From contig CAYJPV010000021.1 of the NCBI GenBank assembly GCA_964372095.1, positions 1 to 64,000 on the forward strand: a DNA stretch of 64,000 bases, given 5' to 3'. The notes under the pieces were generated by a model that saw only the letters and a list, made by a program, of their open reading frames with translations, did not search any database and was not told the origin of the DNA. The translations under genes were made by a program, and so were the position numbers. Origin of the DNA: CAYJPV01 sp964372095. GTDB lineage: Bacteria > Acidobacteriota > Vicinamibacteria > Vicinamibacterales > JAKQTR01. Shown in pieces: positions 24,109-32,027 of the stretch (the first letter of the stretch is position 1; each line of letters begins with the position of its first letter).

Positions 24109-25086
24109 GTGACCTGCGACTGCCCCGCGCGCTGGCTCGATCCGCTCCCCCTGCCCGGGGGACACGCGTTGCCCGGACGTGTGCTGCCAGGCCCCATGGA
24201 GGGGATTACCGCCGGATCCTTCTGCACGGTGATGACCGGTCTGGATCTCGTCTCGGCCTGGGTGACGCCCTTCATCCGCGTATCGGAGGGCATTCTGCGG
24301 CCGGCCCGCCGGCGCGACCGGCTGCGCGCCTTCGCCCCGCTGCCCGTCGTCGTGCAGATCATGGGCACAGACATCCCGCTGATGGCGGCGACCGCAGCCC
24401 GCCTGGCCTCCGAGCCCGGCGTGATCGGCATCGACCTCAACTGCGCCTGTCCCACACCAGCCGTCGTGGCAAACGGCGGCGGCGGCGGCCGACTGCGCCA
24501 TCCGCGCTGGATGCGCGATGCCCTCCTGGCGCTGCGGCAGGCGTGCCCGGGCGTGGGGATCAGCGTCAAGGTCCGTGTCGGGCTGGTTTCGGATGACGAA
24601 CTGCCGGGCATCTGCGAGGCGGTTCGGGCCGGCCAGCCGGACTTCGTGGTTGTGCACTACCGGACCGTGGCGGAACGGTACGGGCCCGCTCCGGACGGGC
24701 TGCGCCGGCTCGCGCGGGCCCGCGACCTGCTGGCCGGCGTGCCGCTGTTCGGCAGCGGCGACCTCTATTCCGTCGCGGACGCCGCCAGGATGTACGGCAT
24801 GACGGGGGTGGATGGCGTGACGCCGGCGCGAGGGCTCGTGGCGAACCCCTGGCTGCTGCGGGACATCGAGGCGGCGTGCCGCGGCGAAGCCGTGCCCGCA
24901 CGGGCCGAGGCCGAACGGCGTGAGTTCCTGCGCCGCCTGATTGCGGAAGCCGACCGCACGGGAACGTGGCGGCGCGGATTCGTGCTCGAGGTGGCACGGC
25001 ACCAGTACGGTCGCGCGCACCCGCGATTCGAGCAACTGCTGGCTGCCGGGTCGGCCGGCGCGATGCTTGCCGTACTGGCTGACTGA
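24109..25086 (+). CDS. tRNA-dihydrouridine synthase (DusC-like)
   Basis: FMN-dependent enzyme that reduces uridine to dihydrouridine in tRNA. The barrel starts with LPGPMEGIT, and the catalytic Cys is in IDLNCACP. The following VVANGGGGGRLRHPRWM and SVKVRVG resemble DusC (DLNCGCP...GGGATLLKDP) more than DusA or DusB; the exact tRNA position is inference. Length is 325 aa. I chose GTG 24109 because it gives the family N-terminus and has AGGG just upstream. A much longer reading of the frame is antisense to the hybrid kinase and is not credible. Confidence 0.9.
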   Translation: MTCDCPARWLDPLPLPGGHALPGRVLPGPMEGITAGSFCTVMTGLDLVSAWVTPFIRVSEGILRPARRRDRLRAFAPLPVVVQIMGTDIPLMAATAARLASEPGVIGIDLNCACPTPAVVANGGGGGRLRHPRWMRDALLALRQACPGVGISVKVRVGLVSDDELPGICEAVRAGQPDFVVVHYRTVAERYGPAPDGLRRLARARDLLAGVPLFGSGDLYSVADAARMYGMTGVDGVTPARGLVANPWLLRDIEAACRGEAVPARAEAERREFLRRLIAEADRTGTWRRGFVLEVARHQYGRAHPRFEQLLAAGSAGAMLAVLAD

Positions 25087-25087
25087 G

Positions 25088-25171
25088 GTCAGGGGTTAGG
25101 GCTCAGGGGCACTGAACTCCGGCCCCCCGACTGCCTTGCCTACTTACTACTGCCTACTTACTACTGCCTAC
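25088..25171. repeat. Heptad tandem array, array C
   Basis: Two heptad blocks lie between convergent genes. GTCAGGG-GTTAGGG-CTCAGGG occupies 25088-25108. Alternating TGCCTAC and TTACTAC occupies 25137-25171 (five units, in strict 7-bp phase). TGCCTAC is the reverse complement of GTAGGCA, a unit of array E. Confidence 0.9.
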
Positions 25172-25184
25172 TGTCCGTCTCCGC

Positions 25185-25721
25185 TTACACCAGCGTCAGC
25201 CCCCATGCCGTCTTCAGGTCGATGATCTCGCCCCGCCGCACCATGGCCCGCGCGTCGGCGAGGGGAACCACATGGACGCGGATGTCTTCGTCGTCATCCG
25301 TGTGGACCGGCGGGCCGCCGGGATCCGGTGGCCGCAGGCCCGTGAGCTTGTAAAAGTTCATGACCTCCGTGAGGAAGCCGGGTGACGGGTACCAGGCGCC
25401 GACGAACTCCACGACCGACGGGACCAGGCCAATCTCTTCCGCGCATTCGCGCGCAGCCGCGGTGAGCGGCGCTTCGCCGGGGTCGAGCGATCCGGCGGGC
25501 AGTTCCCAGATCCAGCGGTCAATCGCGTACCGGTACTGGCGGATCAGGACGACGTGGTTGTCGTCCTGCATGGGAATCATCACCACCGAGCCGCGGTGGC
25601 GCACCATGTCGAGCGTCGTCTCGCGGCCATTGGGCAGGCGGACACGATCGGCGGTGACGGTGAAGATTCGTCCCGAGTAGGTGGTGGACTGGGTGAGCAG
25701 GGTGGCCGCAGGTTCGGACAT
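25185..25721 (-). CDS. Nudix hydrolase (ADP-ribose pyrophosphatase-like)
   Basis: Cytosolic hydrolase of nucleoside diphosphates linked to another moiety, most like NudF/ADP-ribose pyrophosphatase. The Nudix box fits the consensus perfectly: G, five residues, E, seven residues, then RECAEEIGL. The upstream RQYRYAIDRWIWELPAGSLD and downstream YPSPGFLTEVMNFY segments are typical of the ADP-ribose group. I chose ATG 25721 (178 aa) because TATAGT lies 6 nt before it, as for other leaderless genes here; ATG 25736 is possible. Confidence 0.9.
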   Translation of the reverse strand: MSEPAATLLTQSTTYSGRIFTVTADRVRLPNGRETTLDMVRHRGSVVMIPMQDDNHVVLIRQYRYAIDRWIWELPAGSLDPGEAPLTAAARECAEEIGLVPSVVEFVGAWYPSPGFLTEVMNFYKLTGLRPPDPGGPPVHTDDDEDIRVHVVPLADARAMVRRGEIIDLKTAWGLTLV

Positions 25722-25727
25722 GCGGAC

Positions 25728-25733
25728 ACTATA
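25728..25733 (-). promoter_or_regulatory. TATAGT -10 box 6 nt before a start codon
   Basis: Read on the minus strand, TATAGT (25733-25728) is followed by six bases and ATG 25721. It is a leaderless-type promoter candidate for the Nudix gene. It overlaps the alternative start ATG 25736, which would disfavour that start if the promoter is real. Confidence 0.4.
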
Positions 25734-25741
25734 CATGCGTG

Positions 25742-25763
25742 GCGTCCGGCTTTAGCCGGACGC
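25742..25763. terminator. Perfect 9-bp GC hairpin with TTTA loop
   Basis: GCGTCCGGC (25742-25750), loop TTTA, then GCCGGACGC (25755-25763). It lies between the end of the TPM-domain gene and the start of the Nudix gene, both on the minus strand. It may stop transcription of the LemA/TPM unit or be a dispersed palindromic repeat. There is no T-tract. Confidence 0.6.
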
Positions 25764-25777
25764 GACACCTCAGGGTT

Positions 25778-26230
25778 TCAGGCGTCCGGGTCCTTGCCGA
25801 AGTCTACGTCGTCGGAGAGTTCGTTCCGGTCCCGGGTGCCCTCGTGCGGAAAGTGCTCGGCCAGTTGCTTGCCGGCTTCGGTGATGCCGACGACCAGGCC
25901 GCCCGTGAAGTCGCCTGCCTTGAAACGCGCCGACATCGCCGCGGCGACGGCGTCCCAGAACGGCTGGCCGACCCTCGCGTGGATACCTTCGTCACCCAGC
26001 ACGACGAACGTCCGGCGGGACGGCACCACGAAGAAGAGGACGCCGTTGCGCGCGGCGGTCTGATCCATGCCCATGCGCACGAAGGCCTGTTCGGCCGTGC
26101 GCCGCACGTTGCCCCAGAAGAACGTGGACACCGAGACGCGGATCTCGCCCGACGATCGGCCCTCGGCTTCTTCGATGGCCCGTTTGACCGCGTCGGCGTC
26201 GATGAGCCGTTTCAGCGTGGACCTGTTCAT
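25778..26230 (-). CDS. TPM-domain protein, short cytosolic form
   Basis: A 150-residue protein consisting of a TPM (YgcG-type) domain: EAEGRSSGEIRVSVSTFFWG, then NGVLFFVVPSRRTFVVLGDEGI. There is no signal peptide and no glycine-rich tail. It follows a second, exported TPM protein and LemA in the same direction. LemA and TPM proteins are commonly found together, and their function at the envelope is poorly known. Confidence 0.85.
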   Translation of the reverse strand: MNRSTLKRLIDADAVKRAIEEAEGRSSGEIRVSVSTFFWGNVRRTAEQAFVRMGMDQTAARNGVLFFVVPSRRTFVVLGDEGIHARVGQPFWDAVAAAMSARFKAGDFTGGLVVGITEAGKQLAEHFPHEGTRDRNELSDDVDFGKDPDA

Positions 26231-26282
26231 GACAAACCCGTTCTCTCGCGGTCCGCGTGTGCCGCCAGGCCGCGCCGGCGCG

Positions 26283-27056
26283 TTACCACGATCCCGACGC
26301 CCCGCCGCCGCCCGATCGACCGCCGCCCCCCGAAAAGCCGCCCCCGCCGCCGCGACCGCCGCCCCCGCCGCCGCCGCTCGAGAGGATGCTGAACAGGATG
26401 TAGAGGGCGAGGCTGGGGTTCGTGACGAGCAGGATCAGGAAGCCGATCACGAGCGCGCCCAGGACCACCATCTCGAACACGCTCTTGACCCGGCTGGCCG
26501 GTCGCTGCGCGCCGTCGCCATCAGGCGCCGTGTCCGCCCCCGGCACAAGGGGCGAGGGGGCCGCGGCCTGGTCGGGGGCGATGGCGCCCCGCAAGGCGTT
26601 GATGCCGGCCAGCACGGCGCCGTCGTGGTCACCCGCCCGGATGCGCGGCAGGATTTCCTGATCGAGAATCCGCGACCCGAGGGCGTCGGGAACCTTGTCC
26701 TCGAGGCCGTAGCCCACCTCGATCCGCACCTTGCGGTCGTCGGCGAACACGAAGAGGACCAGGCCGTTGTCCAGTTTCTGCCGGCCCACCTTCCAACGCT
26801 CGAACGCCTTGATGGTCCAGTCTTCAAGAGGCGTGTCGCCCGTGGTCCGGCCAATCCAGACCAGGATCTGGTTGCCGGTGGCCCGTTCGAAGTCCTCGAG
26901 CATCCTGTCCGCCGCCTGCAGGGCCTGCGGGCTGGTGAAGCCGGCCGTGTCCGTGGCCCACCGCGTGGGCGCAGGCGGAATCGGGACCTCATCTGCCCGC
27001 GCGGCGGCGGTCAGCGGCAGGAACAGGATGACGAGGGCGAGAAAGACTCGCGTCAT
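26283..27056 (-). CDS. Exported TPM-domain protein with glycine-rich tail (YgcG-like)
   Basis: A 257-residue membrane-anchored protein: signal peptide (FLALVILFLPLTAAARA), TPM domain (about 30-165), a basic linker, membrane helices near residues 205-225, and a C-terminal tail of Gly with Ser, Arg and Phe. The tail is low complexity and is seen in many YgcG/TPM proteins. It lies 13 nt after lemA and 52 nt before the short TPM gene. The neighbouring region of the tail is strongly GC-repetitive. Confidence 0.9.
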   Translation of the reverse strand: MTRVFLALVILFLPLTAAARADEVPIPPAPTRWATDTAGFTSPQALQAADRMLEDFERATGNQILVWIGRTTGDTPLEDWTIKAFERWKVGRQKLDNGLVLFVFADDRKVRIEVGYGLEDKVPDALGSRILDQEILPRIRAGDHDGAVLAGINALRGAIAPDQAAAPSPLVPGADTAPDGDGAQRPASRVKSVFEMVVLGALVIGFLILLVTNPSLALYILFSILSSGGGGGGGRGGGGGFSGGGGRSGGGGASGSW

Positions 27057-27069
27057 GGGCTCCCGGACG

Positions 27070-27660
27070 TCAGAATTTCACGGGGGGAGCCGTCTCGGCG
27101 CCGGCCTGTGCCTTGAAGTAGGGTTTTTCGTTGAACCGGCTGCCGAAGAACCCGGCGATGAACACCGTCGGGAAGCTCATCCGCTTGGTGTTGAACGCCT
27201 GCGCCGCTTCGTTGAAACGCTTGCGCTCCACGGTGATGCGGTTCTCGGTTCCTTCGAGCTGAACCTGCAGATCCCGGAAGTTCTGCGTGGCCTTCAGGTC
27301 GGGGTATCTCTCGACGACCACCATCAGGCGCGAGAGGGCAGACGACAGGCCGTCTTGCGCCTGCTGGAACTTGGCGAACGCTTCGGGATTATTGGCGAGA
27401 TCTCCGGCGTTGACCTGGCCCACCTTCGCGCGGGCTTCGGTGACTGCCGTGAACGTATCCTGTTCGAACGCCGCCGCGCCCTTCACGGTCTCCACGAGGT
27501 TCGGGATCAGGTCGGCGCGCCGCTGGTAGACGTTCTCCACCTGCGCCCATTGGGCCTGCACGCCCTGATCCAGCGCCACCAGTGAGTTGTACGCCCCGAC
27601 GCCGAACATCCCGACGATGACCGCCAGCGCCACGATCCCGCCCAGTAGCCACTTGCTCAT
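27070..27660 (-). CDS. lemA: LemA family protein
   Basis: A 196-residue protein with an N-terminal membrane helix (WLLGGIVALAVIVGMFGVGA), then the helical LemA core: NSLVALDQGVQAQWAQVENV, QRRADLIPNLVETVKG, and a C-terminal region ending in FF-type residues. ATG 27660 is chosen for AGGAGG about 8 nt upstream. It leads the lemA-TPM-TPM cluster. The gap back to the phosphatase gene (27661-27754) contains a possible -10 (AGTATA region at 27738-27746) but no clear -35. Confidence 0.93.
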   Translation of the reverse strand: MSKWLLGGIVALAVIVGMFGVGAYNSLVALDQGVQAQWAQVENVYQRRADLIPNLVETVKGAAAFEQDTFTAVTEARAKVGQVNAGDLANNPEAFAKFQQAQDGLSSALSRLMVVVERYPDLKATQNFRDLQVQLEGTENRITVERKRFNEAAQAFNTKRMSFPTVFIAGFFGSRFNEKPYFKAQAGAETAPPVKF

Positions 27661-27754
27661 GTGTCTCTCCTCCTGTCGGGCACCCGCGCGCCACGCGGCG
27701 ACAGGGCCGCGTCCATGGCGCGAGTACGCGCACCGGATCCAGTATAGCCGTTCG

Positions 27755-29041
27755 TCACCCGGCGGCCGCAGGCCGCCGGATCGTGAGCACCGTGATGTCG
27801 TCCGACCGCGGTGCCGCGCCGACAAACGACTCGACGGCCGCGATGATCCGCTGCGTGAGGGCCTCTGGCGCCAGGCCATGCGCGGCAGAGATAGCCGCGA
27901 TCAGGCGGTCGTCCTCGAAGAACGAGTCCGCCGTGTCGCGGGCTTCGGTCACCCCATCGGTGTAGACGACGAAACTGTCCTGCGGTTCAAGGGTGAACTC
28001 GCGTTCGCCGAACTGCGCGGTGTCGAACAGTCCCAGCGGCATGCCCCCCGGCGGCTCGAACGCCGGCGCGCCGGCCCGCGGCACCCGCACCGGCGGGTTG
28101 TGGCCGCCCAGGCCGCATCGCACGAGGCCGGTGCGCGTATCGAGCAGCCCCAGCATCATCGTGACGAACAGCTGGGCGTCGTTCTCGTCGCACAACTGGC
28201 GGTTGACGCGCTCCATGATCTCGCGCGGGCTGAGCCCCGGCCTGGCGATGGCCCGCACGAGTGTCCGGGTGACCGCCATGAACAGGCCGGCCGCAATGCC
28301 TTTGCCCGACACGTCGGCCACCACGAAACACAGTTCGCCGGGCTGGATCCAGAAGAAGTCGTAGAAGTCGCCGCTGACTTCGCGCGCCGGTTCGAGGCGC
28401 GCGAACAGTTCCACGCCTGGCGACGCCTCCGGTGTGGGGAATGCCCGCGGCAGCAGGCCGCTCTGGAGCGCGCGCGCCAGCTCCAGGTCGCGCTGCACCT
28501 GCGCCCGCTCGAGGGCCGCTTCGTGGGCGCGGACCCGGACGAGAGCCGTGGCGACGAGGCCGGCGAAGTAGTCGACGAGCTGTTCGTCCCGGGCCGTAAA
28601 ACTGGCGCGGCCGACGGGGTTGAGGAACTCGATGACGCCGAGGCAGCGATCACCGTCGATGAGCGGCGCGGCGAGCAACGCCCGCGTGGTCCACCCCGTC
28701 TGCTTGTCCGCCTGCGAGAAAAAACGTGCGTCCGCGCTGACGTCGTCGACCCGGATGGTCCGGCGTTCGGCGAGGGCGGCCCCGACGACGCCTTTGCCCG
28801 GAGGCACGCGCAGGGCGCCCATCTGCGGTGTGCTGTCGCCGTGGGCCGAGTGAATCACGAGGTCCCCGGTGGCCGCGTCGGGCAGGAAGATCGAGCAGGC
28901 TTCAGCCCGCATCCACGGGTGCGCGCGCGCCAGAACGGCCAGCAGCAGCCCGTCCATCTCGACTTCGCGCCCGATATCACCAGCCAGCCGCAGCAGCGGA
29001 CCCAGTTCCCCGACGTCGTCACGTGTGTCGCCGTTCTGCAT
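27755..29041 (-). CDS. GAF-domain PP2C-type (SpoIIE/RsbU-like) phosphatase
   Basis: Cytosolic Ser/Thr phosphatase of 428 aa, expected to dephosphorylate an anti-sigma-factor antagonist. A GAF sensor domain (about residues 20-165) is followed by a linker helix (QRDLELARALQSGLLPRAFP). The SpoIIE catalytic domain has the metal-binding motifs SGDFYDFFWI, ADVSGKGIAAGLFMA, YTDGVTEAR and DDITVL. ATG 29041 is chosen because CATAAT precedes it by 6 nt. It is divergent from the reductase gene. No anti-sigma or antagonist gene is in the window. Confidence 0.92.
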   Translation of the reverse strand: MQNGDTRDDVGELGPLLRLAGDIGREVEMDGLLLAVLARAHPWMRAEACSIFLPDAATGDLVIHSAHGDSTPQMGALRVPPGKGVVGAALAERRTIRVDDVSADARFFSQADKQTGWTTRALLAAPLIDGDRCLGVIEFLNPVGRASFTARDEQLVDYFAGLVATALVRVRAHEAALERAQVQRDLELARALQSGLLPRAFPTPEASPGVELFARLEPAREVSGDFYDFFWIQPGELCFVVADVSGKGIAAGLFMAVTRTLVRAIARPGLSPREIMERVNRQLCDENDAQLFVTMMLGLLDTRTGLVRCGLGGHNPPVRVPRAGAPAFEPPGGMPLGLFDTAQFGEREFTLEPQDSFVVYTDGVTEARDTADSFFEDDRLIAAISAAHGLAPEALTQRIIAAVESFVGAAPRSDDITVLTIRRPAAAG

Positions 29042-29047
29042 GGCGCC

Positions 29048-29053
29048 ATTATG
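29048..29053 (-). promoter_or_regulatory. CATAAT -10 box 6 nt before a start codon
   Basis: On the minus strand CATAAT (29053-29048) is followed by six bases and ATG 29041 of the phosphatase. The spacing implies a transcript starting at or next to the start codon. Confidence 0.4.
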
Positions 29054-29106
29054 GGCCGGGGCGGGCCGCGACGCCATCCGCCGGCCCAGGTCCGGGGACC
29101 CGGCGG

Positions 29107-29112
29107 TATAAT
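29107..29112 (+). promoter_or_regulatory. TATAAT -10 box of the reductase gene
   Basis: A perfect TATAAT lies 9 nt before ATG 29122. The start point would fall within a few bases of the ATG. No TTGACA-like -35 is seen at 17 nt, and no ribosome site fits. Confidence 0.5.
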
Positions 29113-29121
29113 CCAGCCGTC

Positions 29122-30369
29122 ATGGCTGACCGCCAGGCCGGAAGCGTCGGCGTTGTGGCCCCCGGGTCGCGCCGCGGCCCGTGCGGCCGGCGCCGTTTTG
29201 TCCTGTCAGGCGCCGCGGGGCTGGCCGGGGCCCTCCTCGCGCCGGCATGCGGCAGGGCCGGCCGTGACGCTGCCTCTGCCGGCCCCGCGCCGCCTCCCGT
29301 GCGGCTCCTGGGGCGTACAGGCCTTCGGTTGCCGGCCGTCAGCATCGGGTCGGCCCACGATCCTGGATTGGTGCGTGCGGCGCTCGACGCGGGACTGGTC
29401 TACGTGCACACGTCGAGTGCCTACGAGGAGCAGAACCACGAACGGATGCTGGGCGAAGCGCTCCGCGGCCGGCCCCGCGAGTCGTTTGTCATCGGCAGCT
29501 CGCCGGACCTCCCGTACCGGTTCGAGCGCGGGCAACCGCATTCGGCGGACGTCGGTCGCGCGGTTGATCCCGCGGGCATCGCGGCGTCCCTCGAAGGCAG
29601 CCTGACGCGCCTCGGCCTCGACGCCATCGACATCTACTACCTGGCGTCCGTCGGGGAGCGTGCGACCGCGCTGCACGAGCCGTACATCAGGGCGTTCGAC
29701 GCGCTCAAACGCGCGGGCACGATACGGTTCACCGGGCTCACCACCCACCGCAACGAGCCGGCGGTCATCCGGGCCGCGGTCGAGAGCGGGTTCTGGGACG
29801 TCGTGCTGACCTCGTACAACTTCCGGCAGACGCACCGCGGAGAGGTGCGCGCCGCCATGCGCGAGGCGGCCGCGGCCGGCCTGGGCGTGATCGTCATGAA
29901 GACCCAGGCTGGCGTGTATTGGGATTCCCTGCGGCTGCGCAAGATCAACATGAAAGCCGCGCTCAAGTGGGCCCTGCAGGACGAGTACGTGCACACGTCC
30001 GTCCCCGCCTTCTCGAACCACGACGAACTGCGTGACGACCTGTCCGTGCTGCAGGACCTGACGTTGACGACCGGGGAACTCGACGACCTGGGCCTGGGCG
30101 ATCGGCTTGGTCTCGCAGGATTGTATTGCCAGCAGTGCGGCGCCTGCCTGGCCCAGTGCCCGAGCCACGCCGACGTGCCCGCCCTCATGCGGGCGCATAT
30201 GTATGCCGCCGGCTACGGCCAGGCGCCGCGCGCGCGCCGCCTGCTCGACGCGGCCGTCGGACCGCATTTGCCCTGCGAGGACTGCAGCCGGTGCGATGTC
30301 CGGTGCGCGCAGGGATTCGACGTGCGTGCCCGGGCCCGGCGCGTGGCGTCGATCGCGCGCGAGGCGTAG
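29122..30369 (+). CDS. Tat-exported aldo/keto reductase with C-terminal ferredoxin clusters
   Basis: A 415-residue oxidoreductase. A twin-arginine signal (RRRFVLSG at 23-30, then a hydrophobic run ending APAC43) predicts export already folded, perhaps as a lipoprotein. The aldo/keto reductase barrel follows (LLGRTGLRLPAVSIG, then VYVHTSSAYEEQNHERMLGEAL with the usual Asp/Tyr region altered). Two 4Fe-4S-type Cys sets close the protein: Cys336, 339, 342, 346 and Cys385, 388, 391, 395. The combination suggests electron transfer between clusters and an AKR site in the periplasm. Substrate unknown. Confidence 0.88.
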   Translation: MADRQAGSVGVVAPGSRRGPCGRRRFVLSGAAGLAGALLAPACGRAGRDAASAGPAPPPVRLLGRTGLRLPAVSIGSAHDPGLVRAALDAGLVYVHTSSAYEEQNHERMLGEALRGRPRESFVIGSSPDLPYRFERGQPHSADVGRAVDPAGIAASLEGSLTRLGLDAIDIYYLASVGERATALHEPYIRAFDALKRAGTIRFTGLTTHRNEPAVIRAAVESGFWDVVLTSYNFRQTHRGEVRAAMREAAAAGLGVIVMKTQAGVYWDSLRLRKINMKAALKWALQDEYVHTSVPAFSNHDELRDDLSVLQDLTLTTGELDDLGLGDRLGLAGLYCQQCGACLAQCPSHADVPALMRAHMYAAGYGQAPRARRLLDAAVGPHLPCEDCSRCDVRCAQGFDVRARARRVASIAREA

Positions 30370-30400
30370 GCGCGCGTGCCGGGGGCCGCCCATCCGGGAC

Positions 30401-30420
30401 TGTCTACAAAACGGTAGACA
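30401..30420. promoter_or_regulatory. Palindromic operator 1 (TGTCTAC-N6-GTAGACA)
   Basis: A perfect 7-bp inverted repeat with a 6-bp spacer, upstream of the GntR-family gene. It is centred 21 bp from a second palindrome, so both face the same side of the helix. It is a likely binding site for the adjacent regulator. Confidence 0.7.
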
Positions 30421-30421
30421 C

Positions 30422-30441
30422 TGTATACGACATAGTATACA
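30422..30441. promoter_or_regulatory. Palindromic operator 2 (TGTATAC-N6-GTATACA)
   Basis: A perfect 7-bp inverted repeat with a 6-bp spacer, directly after operator 1. Its right arm overlaps the candidate -10 box TACAAT (30438-30443), so binding would block RNA polymerase. This supports autorepression by the GntR/YtrA-type regulator. Confidence 0.7.
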
Positions 30442-30443
30442 AT
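30438..30443 (+). promoter_or_regulatory. TACAAT -10 box of the GntR gene
   Basis: TACAAT is followed by 7 nt and ATG 30451. It overlaps operator 2. The spacing again predicts a leaderless or nearly leaderless message. Confidence 0.45.
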
Positions 30444-30450
30444 GTCCTCC

Positions 30451-30849
30451 ATGAGCGAGACGTGGGCCCTGCTCATCGACCCCCGTGACGATGTGCCGGT
30501 GTACGGCCAGATTGCCGGGCAGATCCGCAGCCGCATCGCCACCGGCGACGTGCCTGCCGGCACGCTCCTGCCGCCGGTCCGCGTGCTCGCCGGCGATCTC
30601 GGCGTCAACATGAACACGGTCGCGCGCGCGTACCGCCTGCTCGAGGCGGAGGGGTTTGTCCGCATCCACGAACGGTCGGGCGCCGAGGTCATCGCACCGG
30701 CGCGCCCCGGGAGCGATCCGGACCGCGCCAATGGACTGCGGGAGGAACTGGCCACCGTGCTCGCCAGGCTGCGGCAGGCAGGCGTCAGCACGAGCGACGT
30801 GCGCCGGTGGGTCGAACGCGAACTGGCGTCGCTGGGCGGCCGGCGGTAG
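30451..30849 (+). CDS. GntR-family regulator, YtrA type
   Basis: DNA-binding repressor of 132 aa. The winged helix-turn-helix (VPVYGQIAGQIRSRIATGDV, LPPVRVLAGDLGVNMNTVAR) fills the first 75 residues. A short C-terminal helical segment follows, without a large ligand domain, which is the YtrA pattern. The ATG at 30442 is also in frame, but the -10 box overlaps it, so ATG 30451 is preferred. The gene for a DUF1648 membrane protein follows by 29 nt, a typical YtrA-type partner arrangement. Confidence 0.9.
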   Translation: MSETWALLIDPRDDVPVYGQIAGQIRSRIATGDVPAGTLLPPVRVLAGDLGVNMNTVARAYRLLEAEGFVRIHERSGAEVIAPARPGSDPDRANGLREELATVLARLRQAGVSTSDVRRWVERELASLGGRR

Positions 30850-30878
30850 TTGCCCGGCAACAGGGAAAGGGAACGGTC

Positions 30879-31994
30879 ATGGAAGGCGGGTGGGTGTTCG
30901 TCGTGATGGCGACCGTCGTGGTGCTCGCAGGGGGCATGATGCTGCTGAGTCCCTACATTGCGCGCAGGGGCCTGCTGTTCGGCGTCTACGTGGGTGAACA
31001 GACGTGGAGCGACGACCCGGCGCGCCGGCTGGTGCGCGGCTATACCGTCGGCGGCCTGGCCTGGATGGCGCTCTGCCTGGCTGTCGGGTCGGGCGCGGCC
31101 GCCAGCCGCCTCGTGCCGCCCCAGGCCGTCGCCGCGGCGCTGCCGCTGCTCACTCTGGCGGGATTTGTGGGCCTCTACCTGCGCGCCCACTTCGCCGCCC
31201 GCGGCCTGTCGGTGCCCGGTGGCCCGGTCCCCTCAGCGGCGGTCCTGCTGCCCGTCGGCGACGTCAGCACGGTCCTGCCGCTTGTCGCCATCGCCATCGG
31301 CACGGCATGCGGCCTGGCCGCCACGGTCTATGCCTGGACGCACTACGCCCAGTTGCCCGACACGGTACCCACGCATTTCGGCGTGTCGGGCGCCCCGGAC
31401 GCCTGGCGCCCGAAGAGCGTGTGGACGGTCATGCTGCTGCCGCTCATGACGCTGCTTCTGGGGATCGGCCTGGGCGTCATGGCCTGGCTCACCGCCCGGG
31501 CCAAACGCGCGATCCGGTATCCGTCCGCGGCCGTGTCGGCGGAGGCGCAATTCCAGTTCCGGCGCGCGATGACACGCTACCTCAGCACGATGGCCATCGC
31601 CGTCTCCGGTCTGTTGACCACCATCGCCGTGGGGTCCGTCAACGTCGGGCTGGGCCTCTCCGACAGACTGCCCGGCATCATCTGGTTCTTTACCGGTCTC
31701 GTGTTGCTGCTGGGCCTGGGCGGCAGCCTGTACATCGCCGTCCGCTACGGCCAGGGCGGCGCCCGGCTGGAGCGCGGGGCGGGCAACGCGCCACTCACCA
31801 ACGGCCTGGCGGACAACCGGTACTGGGTACTGGGCTCGTTCTACGTCAATCACGAGGATCCGGCCATCCTGGTGGAACACCGGTTCGGCCTGGGCTATAC
31901 GCTCAATCTCGGCAACTGGAAGGCGGTCACGTTTTTCGTGGCCTTCATCGGCCTCCTGATGACGATGATCGTCATCGCGCTGGTGACCAACTGA
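30879..31994 (+). CDS. DUF1648/DUF5808-type multi-pass membrane protein
   Basis: A 371-residue inner-membrane protein with about eight hydrophobic segments. The DUF1648 signature is HYAQLPDTVPTHFGVSGAPD, and the C-terminal DUF5808-like motif is NRYWVLGSFYVNHEDPAILV. Such proteins occur beside GntR/YtrA regulators and are related to SdpI-type immunity proteins; the role here is unknown. ATG 30879 follows the regulator by 29 nt and is presumably controlled by the two operators. Confidence 0.87.
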   Translation: MEGGWVFVVMATVVVLAGGMMLLSPYIARRGLLFGVYVGEQTWSDDPARRLVRGYTVGGLAWMALCLAVGSGAAASRLVPPQAVAAALPLLTLAGFVGLYLRAHFAARGLSVPGGPVPSAAVLLPVGDVSTVLPLVAIAIGTACGLAATVYAWTHYAQLPDTVPTHFGVSGAPDAWRPKSVWTVMLLPLMTLLLGIGLGVMAWLTARAKRAIRYPSAAVSAEAQFQFRRAMTRYLSTMAIAVSGLLTTIAVGSVNVGLGLSDRLPGIIWFFTGLVLLLGLGGSLYIAVRYGQGGARLERGAGNAPLTNGLADNRYWVLGSFYVNHEDPAILVEHRFGLGYTLNLGNWKAVTFFVAFIGLLMTMIVIALVTN

Positions 31995-32027
31995 TCAGCC
32001 GTCGCGCATCGGGAGCGGGAGTATTGT

